Shown here piece by piece: positions 1 to 7,506 of a stretch of 8,116 nucleotides of DNA. The notes below the pieces were generated by a model that was given only the letters and a program-made list of their open reading frames with translations, had not been told where the DNA came from and did no database searches. Within the stretch, counting starts at the first letter, position 1; the number at the start of each line of letters is the position of its first letter. Location of the stretch: the NCBI GenBank assembly GCA_025451595.1, contig JANWKD010000071.1, forward strand, positions 1-8,116, given 5' to 3'. Position numbers and translations under genes: made by a program. This stretch comes from Candidatus Babeliales bacterium. GTDB taxonomy: Bacteria > Babelota > Babeliae > Babelales > JANWKD01.

Positions 1-169
1 TATTTCGCATCGTTCGGGCGAAACGGAGGACACGTTTATCGCTGATCTTGCGGTAGGCACGAGCGCAGGGCAAGTAAAATTTGGTGGCTGCTCTCGCTCT
101 GAGCGTATGATGAAATACAATCGCTTATTGCGTATTGAGGACCAGCTTATTGCTTCCTTGCTTGACTAA
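1..169 (+). CDS. eno: Enolase, C-terminal end (partial, 5' end outside window)
   Basis: Enolase (phosphopyruvate hydratase) interconverts 2-phosphoglycerate and phosphoenolpyruvate in cytosolic glycolysis. Read from base 2, the frame gives 55 residues and ends at TAA 167-169. It opens with the hallmark ISHRSGETED, continues with FIADLAVGTSAGQVKFGG, and closes with SRSERMMKYNRLLRIEDQL and a short tail ASLLD. The HRSGE loop and the Lys of QVKFGG (codon 77-79) match the enolase segment whose equivalents (yeast His373, Arg374, Ser375, Lys396) line the substrate site; that assignment is family knowledge. The protein stops soon after the RIEDQL helix, so its C-terminal tail is shorter than in E. 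coli enolase. The last 15 codons lie antisense to the end of the convergent secretin gene. Identification is very secure despite the short fragment, which is missed by ORF calling that requires a start codon. Confidence 0.97.
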   Translation, partial: ISHRSGETEDTFIADLAVGTSAGQVKFGGCSRSERMMKYNRLLRIEDQLIASLLD

Positions 170-2746
170 GGGATTATCTTCATGTTCCACTAATTTTTTC
201 AGACTTTCGTTGGCGTCAGTTACAACAATATTCTTCGTATCGTGATTGAGAGCGTCAGTTTTTTCTGGTAAAGAAGGGGCATTGGCGATATTAATATTTT
301 CATCAAATATCTGCTGTGATTTGAGTTCACCAATTACTCGTGATGCATAGCCAATATCTGGTTGAAAGAACCATCGCGTAATTGGATCGCGTAGATTTTC
401 AAAATTAGTATGTTCTGCAAGATCATTTTTTGCAATTCCCGTCTTTTGAACCGTGTACGTATCCATGCCACCTTGTTTGCGAGGTTCGATAATCTTTGGA
501 CTAATAAAAATGAGGAGGTTATCCTTCTCTTGCGTTTTTGTCTCTCGTTTAAAAAACCAACCAATAATTGGAATGCGGCCAAGAAGTGGAACCTCGCTTT
601 CATCAATAACATCGGTGTTTTTTATTAAACCGCCTAAGACTAAAATTTCACCATTACCAACATTGGCATTGGTTACCACGTTTCGCGTAATACGGTTATC
701 AGCTACTTGGCTTACGTATTCAGTAATATTGACGGTAATTTGTAGGTTAACATTATTAGTCAAGCTTATGCGCGGTACAATATCTACAATTACCGAAGCA
801 GGTACGTAGGAAAAATTAACCGCAAGACCGCCACCTTCTGCCGTAACGTTTTGACGCAATAATCGCATTTCAGAAACAGAAACGGTCGCTTTTTCGTTAT
901 TGCGCGTTACTACAAATGGTTGGGATAGAATGGTAGTGCTTGCATATCGTTCTAAAACTTCTAAAATAGCCCATATTCCTGATCTGCTTGTGCCTGAGGC
1001 TGGATCATTAAATGAAACAATAAGTGCCCCAAAATCATTAACCGGATTATTGGGATTCGTAACATTTGCTGCAAAATTAGTACCTTGTGCCAGTTGTAAT
1101 AGATTTGCTGCCAACGCATTGGGAGGAAATACGGTGTTTCCGGTAATCGGATCAATAATTTGCGTCAATATTGGATTGGTCAGCTGCGATGATTGAAAAT
1201 TAATATTATTATCTATGCTTGCAGTTGCGCTTGCTTTATTACGTAATTGCGTACCAAGAACTTTTCTATTGTTGAGCGTTAAGTCTACCACGAGCGCGTC
1301 GATAGCTACTTGGGGTTGTGGTTTATCAAGATCTTGAATCAGTTTTTTAATTTGTTCCCAGTCCTTTGAGCGTGCAGCAACAATCAGGTGATTACCACCT
1401 GTTTGAACACCGGTTGTTGGTGCGGCAGGAACGGGAGCTGTTGTTTGCGCGGTGCCGGCGGTGGGTTGAATAGCCACGGTAGGGGCTCTTCTTTCATAAT
1501 CAATAATGACATCTTTGAAATGTTTTGGCGCGGTCGCTTGGGTAGTTGCTTGCCCAGTAACTGTTTGATTGCTTATTAATTGAGTAAGCACTTCTGCTGC
1601 ATCTTTTGCATTAAGATATTGTAAATCGTAAAGATGAACAATAGATTTACCCGATTCTAGGGGATGATCCAAATACTTTACGATAAAGTTTCGTACAACG
1701 TCAATTCCTTTCGTGGTTCCCATAATTACTACGGCGTTGAGACGGTCGATAGGTATTACGCGCGTATTTGAAGGAAAGTAGTTAGCGCGACTTGGTGGTG
1801 GCGCGCCCGGAGTTGTGGGAGCTTCGGCTATTTTTAATATATCTTTTGCAAATAAATCAGCAATCAACTGTGGAGCTGTGTAATGCAAGGGAAGCACTTC
1901 AATTGCTTGGCGTATACCGCCACGATCTAATTCTAAGATAATGCTCATAGCTGATTGAATATAGAGACTTCGATCGGTTATGATAACGGCATTTGATTTA
2001 GGATCATAAAATATTGAAGAAACGGGCGAGAGCATATCCCGCAAAATAGCATTTATAGGGATGTTGGCATCAGAAATTATAATGTGCGATAAATAGAACA
2101 ATGCTCTCACATAATCTTGATTGTTTGGAATATTTTTAAGTGGTTCATTAAAATAGAGTGCGAGCGGCTCTCGTAGGATTAATTTATTTTGTTCAATGGG
2201 CTTTAATTGCCAGGCAGACTTTGTTTTCTCGCCCCAAGCAAAGCCAGCGAGTGCGATAATATCGTTTAATTTTTCCCACGCTTGATCAATCGTGAGTGGA
2301 TCTGGCAAATGATAATTAACTTTGGCACTAATAATGATATTGCCTTGGGGAAGAATTATATTAATATTTTTTTTCGCAGCTAAATCATTAATGATATCTA
2401 CTAATGGGGTATCAGTAAAATTAAAATAGATTAATTCTTTGGTATCAGCTTTGTCATTTTTTGTCATTGCTGACTTTTCATCTGCAACTTCTTGTGTGAC
2501 TGATTGGGTGCTTTTGGCAAGATCTTGCGTTTGAGATTTCGCTGATGGTTCTTGTTGTTCTTGCGTATACGTTGCTATAGGCAGATTCAAGAGGAGTAAT
2601 ACAATAAATGAACCCCGCACACGGATTAAAAGCCGTGGTATTAACCCAATCTGGCGATTGGGACCCAGTGTCGGGGACCCCGGAAAACGACCTGTCATCT
2701 CTTGCTTCAAAGCCAAAGATTTCTGGGGATAAAATAATCTATTCAC
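125..2746 (-). CDS. gspD: Second GspD/PilQ-type outer-membrane secretin (873 aa)
   Basis: Predicted to form the multimeric outer-membrane channel of a type II secretion or type IV pilus-like machine. Rough domain order: atypically long N-terminus with a hydrophobic signal segment at residues 45-57; Gln/Ser/Lys-rich linker to about 103; N0 (about 105-182); N1 (about 215-276); N2 (280-364); N3 (368-478), holding an Ala/Thr/Pro-rich insertion at about 391-451; secretin beta-barrel domain (about 479-755) with the signature VPLLGRIPIIGWFF at 719-732. A C-terminal extension contains RDPITRWFF (786-794). The start is GTG, supported by GGAG 9 bases upstream inside the stop region of the gspM-like gene; the next ATG, codon 17, has no good ribosome site. 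A GC-rich palindromic patch encodes part of residues 17-38. The gene is paralogous to the secretin at 4935-7496, and its last 45 bp overlap eno. Secretin identity is certain; whether it serves secretion or pili is not. Confidence 0.93.
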   Translation of the reverse strand: MNRLFYPQKSLALKQEMTGRFPGSPTLGPNRQIGLIPRLLIRVRGSFIVLLLLNLPIATYTQEQQEPSAKSQTQDLAKSTQSVTQEVADEKSAMTKNDKADTKELIYFNFTDTPLVDIINDLAAKKNINIILPQGNIIISAKVNYHLPDPLTIDQAWEKLNDIIALAGFAWGEKTKSAWQLKPIEQNKLILREPLALYFNEPLKNIPNNQDYVRALFYLSHIIISDANIPINAILRDMLSPVSSIFYDPKSNAVIITDRSLYIQSAMSIILELDRGGIRQAIEVLPLHYTAPQLIADLFAKDILKIAEAPTTPGAPPPSRANYFPSNTRVIPIDRLNAVVIMGTTKGIDVVRNFIVKYLDHPLESGKSIVHLYDLQYLNAKDAAEVLTQLISNQTVTGQATTQATAPKHFKDVIIDYERRAPTVAIQPTAGTAQTTAPVPAAPTTGVQTGGNHLIVAARSKDWEQIKKLIQDLDKPQPQVAIDALVVDLTLNNRKVLGTQLRNKASATASIDNNINFQSSQLTNPILTQIIDPITGNTVFPPNALAANLLQLAQGTNFAANVTNPNNPVNDFGALIVSFNDPASGTSRSGIWAILEVLERYASTTILSQPFVVTRNNEKATVSVSEMRLLRQNVTAEGGGLAVNFSYVPASVIVDIVPRISLTNNVNLQITVNITEYVSQVADNRITRNVVTNANVGNGEILVLGGLIKNTDVIDESEVPLLGRIPIIGWFFKRETKTQEKDNLLIFISPKIIEPRKQGGMDTYTVQKTGIAKNDLAEHTNFENLRDPITRWFFQPDIGYASRVIGELKSQQIFDENINIANAPSLPEKTDALNHDTKNIVVTDANESLKKLVEHEDNPLVKQGSNKLVLNTQ
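2645..2682. repeat. GC-rich palindrome cluster inside secretin leader
   Basis: Two short perfect inverted repeats lie side by side. CCCAATC (2645-2651) and GATTGGG (2656-2662) are separated by four bases, and CGGGG (2672-2676) and CCCCG (2678-2682) are separated by one. The self-complementary GGGACCC occurs at 2660-2666 and again at 2674-2680. Bases 2661-2690 are 20/30 G or C, against a clearly AT-rich background. The patch lies in frame within the long N-terminal region ahead of the signal segment of the second secretin. It may be a remnant of a short palindromic repeat element, or an mRNA structure near the start; the sequence alone does not decide. Confidence 0.55.
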
Positions 2747-2752
2747 GCTTTG

Positions 2753-3316
2753 TTACTCCGTTATGATAGGTTCAATTTTTGGCTCTAGGGTTGCAATAAC
2801 AATATGTACGGTAATAGCCGGTGATGTTTTGTCTTTTTCAATATCTACTTCTTTTAAATAAATACGATCAGTTCGCTCTAATTCTTCAAGCAATTCTGCA
2901 AGCTGCTTTGTGTTGATATTTTCTATTGTAGCATCTAATTTGCGTTCCGTGTACCCTTCGAGTGATTCGCCAAGCGAATCATCAGCCGATTTTTTATTTT
3001 GAATGATGCCCAATTTGGTGAGCGTTGCATCAAAAAACTGTTTTATTTTAAAATCTTTTTCTTTGTTTAAAATTTCTTCCACTTGTTTCTTTTGCTTTTG
3101 GACCAATTCGTATTGTTGTAAAAGTTCTTTTACATCTCGACGCTTGCGATTTAGTACGTTTATTTTATTTTTGAGCGAATGGATATTGCTATAAAAGTTA
3201 TAGATTAAATAAGCAAAAATAAGTAAAAAAGCAGCAAAAAAAGCTATAGCATAGTTTCTAAAGCTTTTTGCATCTAAATTATTGAGGTAATTTTGTACAT
3301 TATCAAGCCATTTCAT
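2753..3316 (-). CDS. gspM: GspM/PilO-like inner-membrane platform protein (187 aa)
   Basis: A small bitopic inner-membrane protein. It has a short N-terminal cytoplasmic segment, one strongly hydrophobic helix at about residues 22-41 (AIAFFAAFLLIFAYLIY), a Lys/Glu/Gln-rich periplasmic coiled coil at about 44-92, and a C-terminal alpha/beta region (about 95-178) compatible with the ferredoxin-like fold of GspM and PilO. These proteins pair with the periplasmic part of GspL or PilN and help hold the assembly platform together. The assignment rests on architecture, size and position directly after gspL, since the family is poorly conserved. The start ATG overlaps the gspL stop as ATGA. GGTGATC lies 6 bases upstream and matches the 3' part of an extended Shine-Dalgarno sequence. 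The stop is 6 bp before the next secretin start. PilO is an equally valid name. Confidence 0.8.
   Translation of the reverse strand: MKWLDNVQNYLNNLDAKSFRNYAIAFFAAFLLIFAYLIYNFYSNIHSLKNKINVLNRKRRDVKELLQQYELVQKQKKQVEEILNKEKDFKIKQFFDATLTKLGIIQNKKSADDSLGESLEGYTERKLDATIENINTKQLAELLEELERTDRIYLKEVDIEKDKTSPAITVHIVIATLEPKIEPIITE
2756..2759 (-). promoter_or_regulatory. Shine-Dalgarno site (GGAG) for the second secretin
   Basis: On the minus strand the sequence reads AACGGAGTAACAAAGC followed by GTG at 2746-2744. GGAG is 9 bases from the GTG and abuts the TAA stop of the upstream gspM-like gene. This favours the GTG over the internal ATG at 2698-2696 and suggests that translation of the two genes is coupled. 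Confidence 0.7.
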
Positions 3317-4938
3317 TTGAGATCACCAGTTTTTTTAAGAACAAGAGTAACATTTTTAAATTTAATATTTTGTATACTTGGTACAAAGGTAAATAAATTA
3401 GATTCTTTCAACTCTCGTTCAAATATTTTCAACTCCTCAAAGCCTTTGACTTCACCATCCATAGTGATCGTATCGTAGGTAATGGTCAACTTTGTCAAAT
3501 CAAGTCCGATACTTTGCCGATCTATCGCACCACTCAGCTCTTGTAAATAATATAAAAATGAAAAACGAACTTGGCTAGAGAAAGCAAACCAAATTTCTTG
3601 TTCTGTTTCTATTTTTTCTCTTGTTTCGTTAATTGCTTGATCGATATTGGCCGAAGATGAAAGATTCTTTTCTTTTAAATAGTTCTTAATTTCTTTTTCT
3701 GCCGTACTATAGGCTTGGCGTAATTTTCGAAACTGGAAATACCGATGGGTAAAAAATAATCCGGTCAAGCAAACGATGAGAACGCTTGCGGTAATAACTT
3801 GTTTGGTAAAGAGCCATGAGGTAGACAAGCTAAACTCTCGTTTACGCACATTGAGTGATTGAGTAGTCGGTGTTGGCCAAGCAGTGGCAATACTGAGTGT
3901 TGTAGATTGCGCAATTCGATGATTTTTAGTAGAAACGGTTGGATTTTTAAAGAGTTCATGAATATCAAATAATGAACATTTTGTTTGATATTGTTTTTCA
4001 ATAAATAACGCAAGTTTTGATATCGTCGCTCCATAACCAAGAAGTAATATGGTGCTCAGTGGGGTGAGCGGAGTTATACGAGTAGCAAATGATGTGCAGG
4101 TAAATTGAATCTCGTCCCAGAAGGAGGTAAATGCTTTTTGCGTTTGAGTTATATACTCTTGATTATCGTATCGTTCAAGACCAAATCGGATGAATTCTTC
4201 CAGAGCCTCGTTTAATGACGTATTCAGTTCCACCGAAAGAGCTTTTGCAATAGTTATGAGCCCACGAGGTAATGAACGAATCGCTCGTAATTGTCCATTT
4301 AAAATATAGGCAATATGAGTAACACTGAACCCAATATCGACCAAAACGACGCCACCTTCAAGTTGCGCATAGGCAGGAATATTTTTATATAATCCATATA
4401 AATCAAAAAGGTCAATAGTAATTGCAGTTGGTTCAATACCTGCTGCCTGAAAATAGGTTAAATGTTCAATTAAATATTCTTTTTTTACGGCTGCTATCAA
4501 AATGTCACAATGTTGTTGCGCGTCTTGCTTGGTAATAATGAAATCAATTATGGCATCTTGGACTGAAAATGGTAAATATTGCTCTATCTCAAATGGTAAA
4601 ACATTTTCAATCTTTTCTTGATCAGAAAAAGGAAGAGTTAGTTCTTTATAAATAACGAGAGAACTTGATAACGATGTTCTAATCTCATCGAAAGGACCTA
4701 ATTCTTGTATTAAAGAACGAATGGCTGCACTCACACGCTCTTGAAATGATTTTGTATTGTCAGCCTCGAGAGCGTATTCACGCGTTTTATCGATAACAAC
4801 ATTACGACCAGTTAAGATAACTTTGCTGGCGTGTATCATTGTCTTGTTAATATCAAACCCAATAATACGAGTTGAAAGTGGGTAATAAGAACCTATGCGT
4901 TCTGGAATAAAAATTCCTTTAAATAGTTTGCCAATCAT
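3313..4938 (-). CDS. gspL: GspL-type platform protein: PilM-like domain fused to PilN-like domain (541 aa)
   Basis: An inner-membrane platform component that, in T2SS, recruits the GspE ATPase to the membrane and binds GspM. Residues about 24-355 form a PilM/GspL actin-like cytoplasmic domain. It starts with RIIGFDINKTMIHASKV and has the GspL-like stretch LPFSDQEKIENVLPFEIEQY (102-121). A phosphate-loop-like VLVDIGFSVTHIAYI lies at 198-212 and a second glycine loop LLLGYGATISKL at 298-309. One membrane helix follows at about 378-397 (KQVITASVLIVCLTGLFFTH), then a coiled coil at about 400-447 and a PilN-like ferredoxin-type periplasmic domain at about 455-538. This single-chain order is that of GspL; in type IV pili the same parts are separate PilM and PilN. 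The ATG overlaps the upstream secretin stop (ATGA), and AGGGAG lies 8 bases upstream. Family-level confidence is high; whether the loops still bind nucleotide is unknown. Confidence 0.9.
   Translation of the reverse strand: MIGKLFKGIFIPERIGSYYPLSTRIIGFDINKTMIHASKVILTGRNVVIDKTREYALEADNTKSFQERVSAAIRSLIQELGPFDEIRTSLSSSLVIYKELTLPFSDQEKIENVLPFEIEQYLPFSVQDAIIDFIITKQDAQQHCDILIAAVKKEYLIEHLTYFQAAGIEPTAITIDLFDLYGLYKNIPAYAQLEGGVVLVDIGFSVTHIAYILNGQLRAIRSLPRGLITIAKALSVELNTSLNEALEEFIRFGLERYDNQEYITQTQKAFTSFWDEIQFTCTSFATRITPLTPLSTILLLGYGATISKLALFIEKQYQTKCSLFDIHELFKNPTVSTKNHRIAQSTTLSIATAWPTPTTQSLNVRKREFSLSTSWLFTKQVITASVLIVCLTGLFFTHRYFQFRKLRQAYSTAEKEIKNYLKEKNLSSSANIDQAINETREKIETEQEIWFAFSSQVRFSFLYYLQELSGAIDRQSIGLDLTKLTITYDTITMDGEVKGFEELKIFERELKESNLFTFVPSIQNIKFKNVTLVLKKTGDLK
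3321..3327 (-). promoter_or_regulatory. Shine-Dalgarno site (GGTGATC) for the gspM-like gene
   Basis: The minus strand reads ACTGGTGATCTCAA and then ATG (3316-3314). GGTGATC matches the right half of the long AAGGAGGTGATC consensus complementary to the 16S rRNA 3' end. It lies inside the last codons of gspL, which fits coupled translation through the ATGA overlap. Confidence 0.5.
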
Positions 4939-7496
4939 TTCATAATCTCCCTATCGTTGGGCACAAATTGGCTTATGGAATTTCGCTTAGAAACAGGCGC
5001 TATTGGTGTTGTCGGTGCTGGAGGTGGCAATACTGGTTCTGGCGCTTGCTCTGGTTGCGCTACCTCTTCTACTGGTATAATAGCAGTATCAGTAGGTATT
5101 GGTGTTGATCGATTACAATAGTAGGTTGACTTGGTGATGTCTTTATAACTTTCTATATTTTTAGTACTTATGAAGCTATCAAGTGACGTGATATTTGAAT
5201 CATGCGTATCGTTAAAGAACCAACGATGTATTGGGTCTCTGCGTTCAGCAGGAAGATGTATTTCTGACATAATGTTGCGAGCGATATTCGATTTTTTAAC
5301 GGTATATTGCCCGATGCCACCTTTTAAGCGTGGTTCAATTATTTGTGGTGAAATAAATACCAGTAAATTATTTTTATTATCAGTTTTTCTTTTGTTTTTA
5401 AAGAACCAACCAATAATAGGTATGTTCCCAAGTAATGGAACTTGGCTTTCATCAACATCCTGTTCTTGACGCAATAAACCACCCAGCGCTAACACTTCTT
5501 TATTGGCAATGTTTGCTTTGGTACGAATAGTTTTTGTGTCTTTGGTAGCACTTGACGGATCCAGTGCATTGGTAAACTGGTCAACGGTAATATAAATATC
5601 CAGCGCGATAATACCGTCACTGTTAATTTGCGGTGTTATTTGAACGACTAGGTTTGCATCGACGTCTTGAAAGCCTTTTTGAGGAGCGCCGGCACTGGAG
5701 ACTTCACTCGTGACAACGTGTCGCGTTTCACCAATAGATACTGAAGCTTGATAGTTATTAGTGGTAATTAAAAACGGATGCGATACCACGTCAGCATGCA
5801 CAAATGTCTGTAACATTTTAAAAATAGCCCATACGCCACCGGTAATTGCCGTACCTATAGAAATAATAGTCGAGCCGGGTAATTGATTTTGTGCTAAAGA
5901 TACGAGATTACCAATCAAACTTCCGGTGGTTTCATTGACGACGATACCTTGCGATGCATCGGGAAAGCCTGAAGTCTGAAAATCAACGTTGTTGCTCAGC
6001 GTATTAGGAAACTTATTGCGTAATTGAGTTCCGAATTCCTTACGAAGAACGCCGGTGACGTTGACGATAAGCACTTCTACCGCAACTTGCGGCTGCTTGA
6101 CGTCAAGCGTTTTGACTATTTCTGCAATTTTAATATAATCCTCTTTTTCCGCTCGAACGAGTAAGCGATTGCCAGATTTTTCTGGGACAAAAGTCATTGG
6201 GCGTAAATATTTATCGCCACCTCTAATTCCTCCAAATCGAGCTTCTGGCGTATCTTTTGCAAAACTCGTTACGCGATTAAGGACCGTGGCCATGTCATCT
6301 GCATTTGCATATTGTAATTCATAAATATACAGCGGCGAATAGGGTATTTGCAGTTCAGTATCTACGTAGGTTGAAATGAAATTTTCCACACGGCCAATGC
6401 CTTCTTGCGTGCCTAAAATAATTAACGAGTTTGAACGAGGTTCAGCAACTAATCGCGTATTTTCAGGAAAATAGGTGGCTGTTGGTGGTTTACGAACGCC
6501 TAAAATACGTGATTCGATACCCGTTTTTTGTTCTTCTGCTATAAGTTGATCGTATAATGCTTTGACATCTATTACCGAAGCATGTTTGAGCTTAAGCACC
6601 GAAACCACCTCAGGCATAGTTACCGTGTCTAATTCTTTAATAATTTGTAATAAAGAGCGAATATTTATCGCCGTATCGGTAATAATTAATGCTTTTTGTG
6701 GATCGTATCGTTGCAATATTGCGTTTCTGCTTTTAAATTCATTAACTAAGTTAAATATCGTTTCAATAGTCGTATTTTCAACAAAATATATATACCGTAT
6801 TTTTGTATCATTTTCAGGCAATAGCTCCCAATTTATCCCTAAAAACGAAGGGATTGGTGCTTTGTTTGCATCAAGCGAAGGTGTTACTTTGAACCCAGAA
6901 GGATACTCATTCGTGTACTCCATAGGAACAAGAGCCATATTCATCAGGTCCAAAAAGGATAAAAAAAGATTCCAAAGTTCTTTGCGCGTAAGCGGATTGT
7001 TTGTTTTAAAACTAATAACATTTCCTGCGACCTTACCAGGACCTTCTGGTTTAATAGCATCGCCAGACAAAAAGGTAACTTTAAAAACTGTCTCAATCCA
7101 TTGTAATACGTTTAATAAATCGGCTTTATCCAAATTAACATCAATGAGCTCATCTGATTCGGTTTCGGCAAGCAGCGGAGACGTCTTTAGCGTCTTTGCT
7201 TGAGGTGTCTGAGTCTGTTCAGCAAGTTTCATTTCTGGTGAAGGAATCGGACCCTCTCCTGGCTTGTAGGGCAAATTGCGTAAGCATTCAGTGTTTTCCA
7301 GCTCATCACCTTGCTCGATTGCTTGGTCTGTATCCTTTATTTGATGTTTGGAAGATGAAACTGGTGGACAGGATTGCATCTGAGGATCTATCGGTGCTGC
7401 ATTGTGGTTTTTTGGTCTATATCTGGCTAGTATCGAATTGACAAAACAACAAACAATTAAAATGAGTAACGGATGAAATTGGTTTCTTTTAATCAT
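4935..7496 (-). CDS. gspD: GspD-type outer-membrane secretin (853 aa)
   Basis: Predicted channel-forming secretin of a T2SS-like machine. Residues 1-24 look like a Sec signal peptide (basic MIKR, hydrophobic LLILIVCCFV, cleavage likely after SILA). A low-complexity polar linker runs to about 115. Then come N0 (about 117-205), N1 (233-292), N2 (296-378), N3 (387-465) and the secretin barrel domain (about 467-722), with VPLLGNIPIIGWFF at 686-699 and NLLVFISPQIIEPR closing the domain. A C-terminal extension holds RDPIHRWFF at 753-761, shared with the other secretin, and a Pro/Ala-rich tail at about 801-835 ending in a basic SKRNS segment. The gene starts 10 bp after the gspC-like stop, with only a weak GTGAG ribosome site, and overlaps gspL by 4 bp. 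Placement between gspC-like and gspL favours GspD over PilQ. Confidence 0.94.
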   Translation of the reverse strand: MIKRNQFHPLLILIVCCFVNSILARYRPKNHNAAPIDPQMQSCPPVSSSKHQIKDTDQAIEQGDELENTECLRNLPYKPGEGPIPSPEMKLAEQTQTPQAKTLKTSPLLAETESDELIDVNLDKADLLNVLQWIETVFKVTFLSGDAIKPEGPGKVAGNVISFKTNNPLTRKELWNLFLSFLDLMNMALVPMEYTNEYPSGFKVTPSLDANKAPIPSFLGINWELLPENDTKIRYIYFVENTTIETIFNLVNEFKSRNAILQRYDPQKALIITDTAINIRSLLQIIKELDTVTMPEVVSVLKLKHASVIDVKALYDQLIAEEQKTGIESRILGVRKPPTATYFPENTRLVAEPRSNSLIILGTQEGIGRVENFISTYVDTELQIPYSPLYIYELQYANADDMATVLNRVTSFAKDTPEARFGGIRGGDKYLRPMTFVPEKSGNRLLVRAEKEDYIKIAEIVKTLDVKQPQVAVEVLIVNVTGVLRKEFGTQLRNKFPNTLSNNVDFQTSGFPDASQGIVVNETTGSLIGNLVSLAQNQLPGSTIISIGTAITGGVWAIFKMLQTFVHADVVSHPFLITTNNYQASVSIGETRHVVTSEVSSAGAPQKGFQDVDANLVVQITPQINSDGIIALDIYITVDQFTNALDPSSATKDTKTIRTKANIANKEVLALGGLLRQEQDVDESQVPLLGNIPIIGWFFKNKRKTDNKNNLLVFISPQIIEPRLKGGIGQYTVKKSNIARNIMSEIHLPAERRDPIHRWFFNDTHDSNITSLDSFISTKNIESYKDITKSTYYCNRSTPIPTDTAIIPVEEVAQPEQAPEPVLPPPAPTTPIAPVSKRNSISQFVPNDREIMK
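4947..4952 (-). promoter_or_regulatory. Shine-Dalgarno site (AGGGAG) for gspL
   Basis: The minus strand reads GATAGGGAGATTATGAA and then ATG at 4938-4936. AGGGAG ends 8 bases from the start codon and lies within the final codons of the upstream secretin. It supports the ATG that overlaps the secretin stop as ATGA. Confidence 0.65.
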
Positions 7497-7506
7497 AAAT
7501 ACTCAC

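Noticed and set aside
100..200. Rho-independent terminator at the eno/secretin junction
   Set aside because: No GC-rich stem followed by a T run was visible on either strand.
334..1579. Several open frames of 63-118 codons on both strands
   Set aside because: All lie inside the second secretin in other frames, without motifs or credible ribosome sites.
2645..2682. Terminator or attenuator hairpin
   Set aside because: The stems are short, lie within coding sequence and are not followed by a U tract in the minus-strand transcript.
6562..7203. Plus-strand open frame of 213 codons
   Set aside because: It lies wholly antisense to the secretin N0-N2 region, which has clear domain motifs. It has no recognisable family, and its Ser/Thr-rich composition is typical of an antisense shadow.
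7425..7496. Lipoprotein signal in the gspD leader (double Cys in LIVCCF)
   Set aside because: The residues before the Cys do not fit a lipobox (no small residue at -1), and a signal peptidase I site after SILA fits better.
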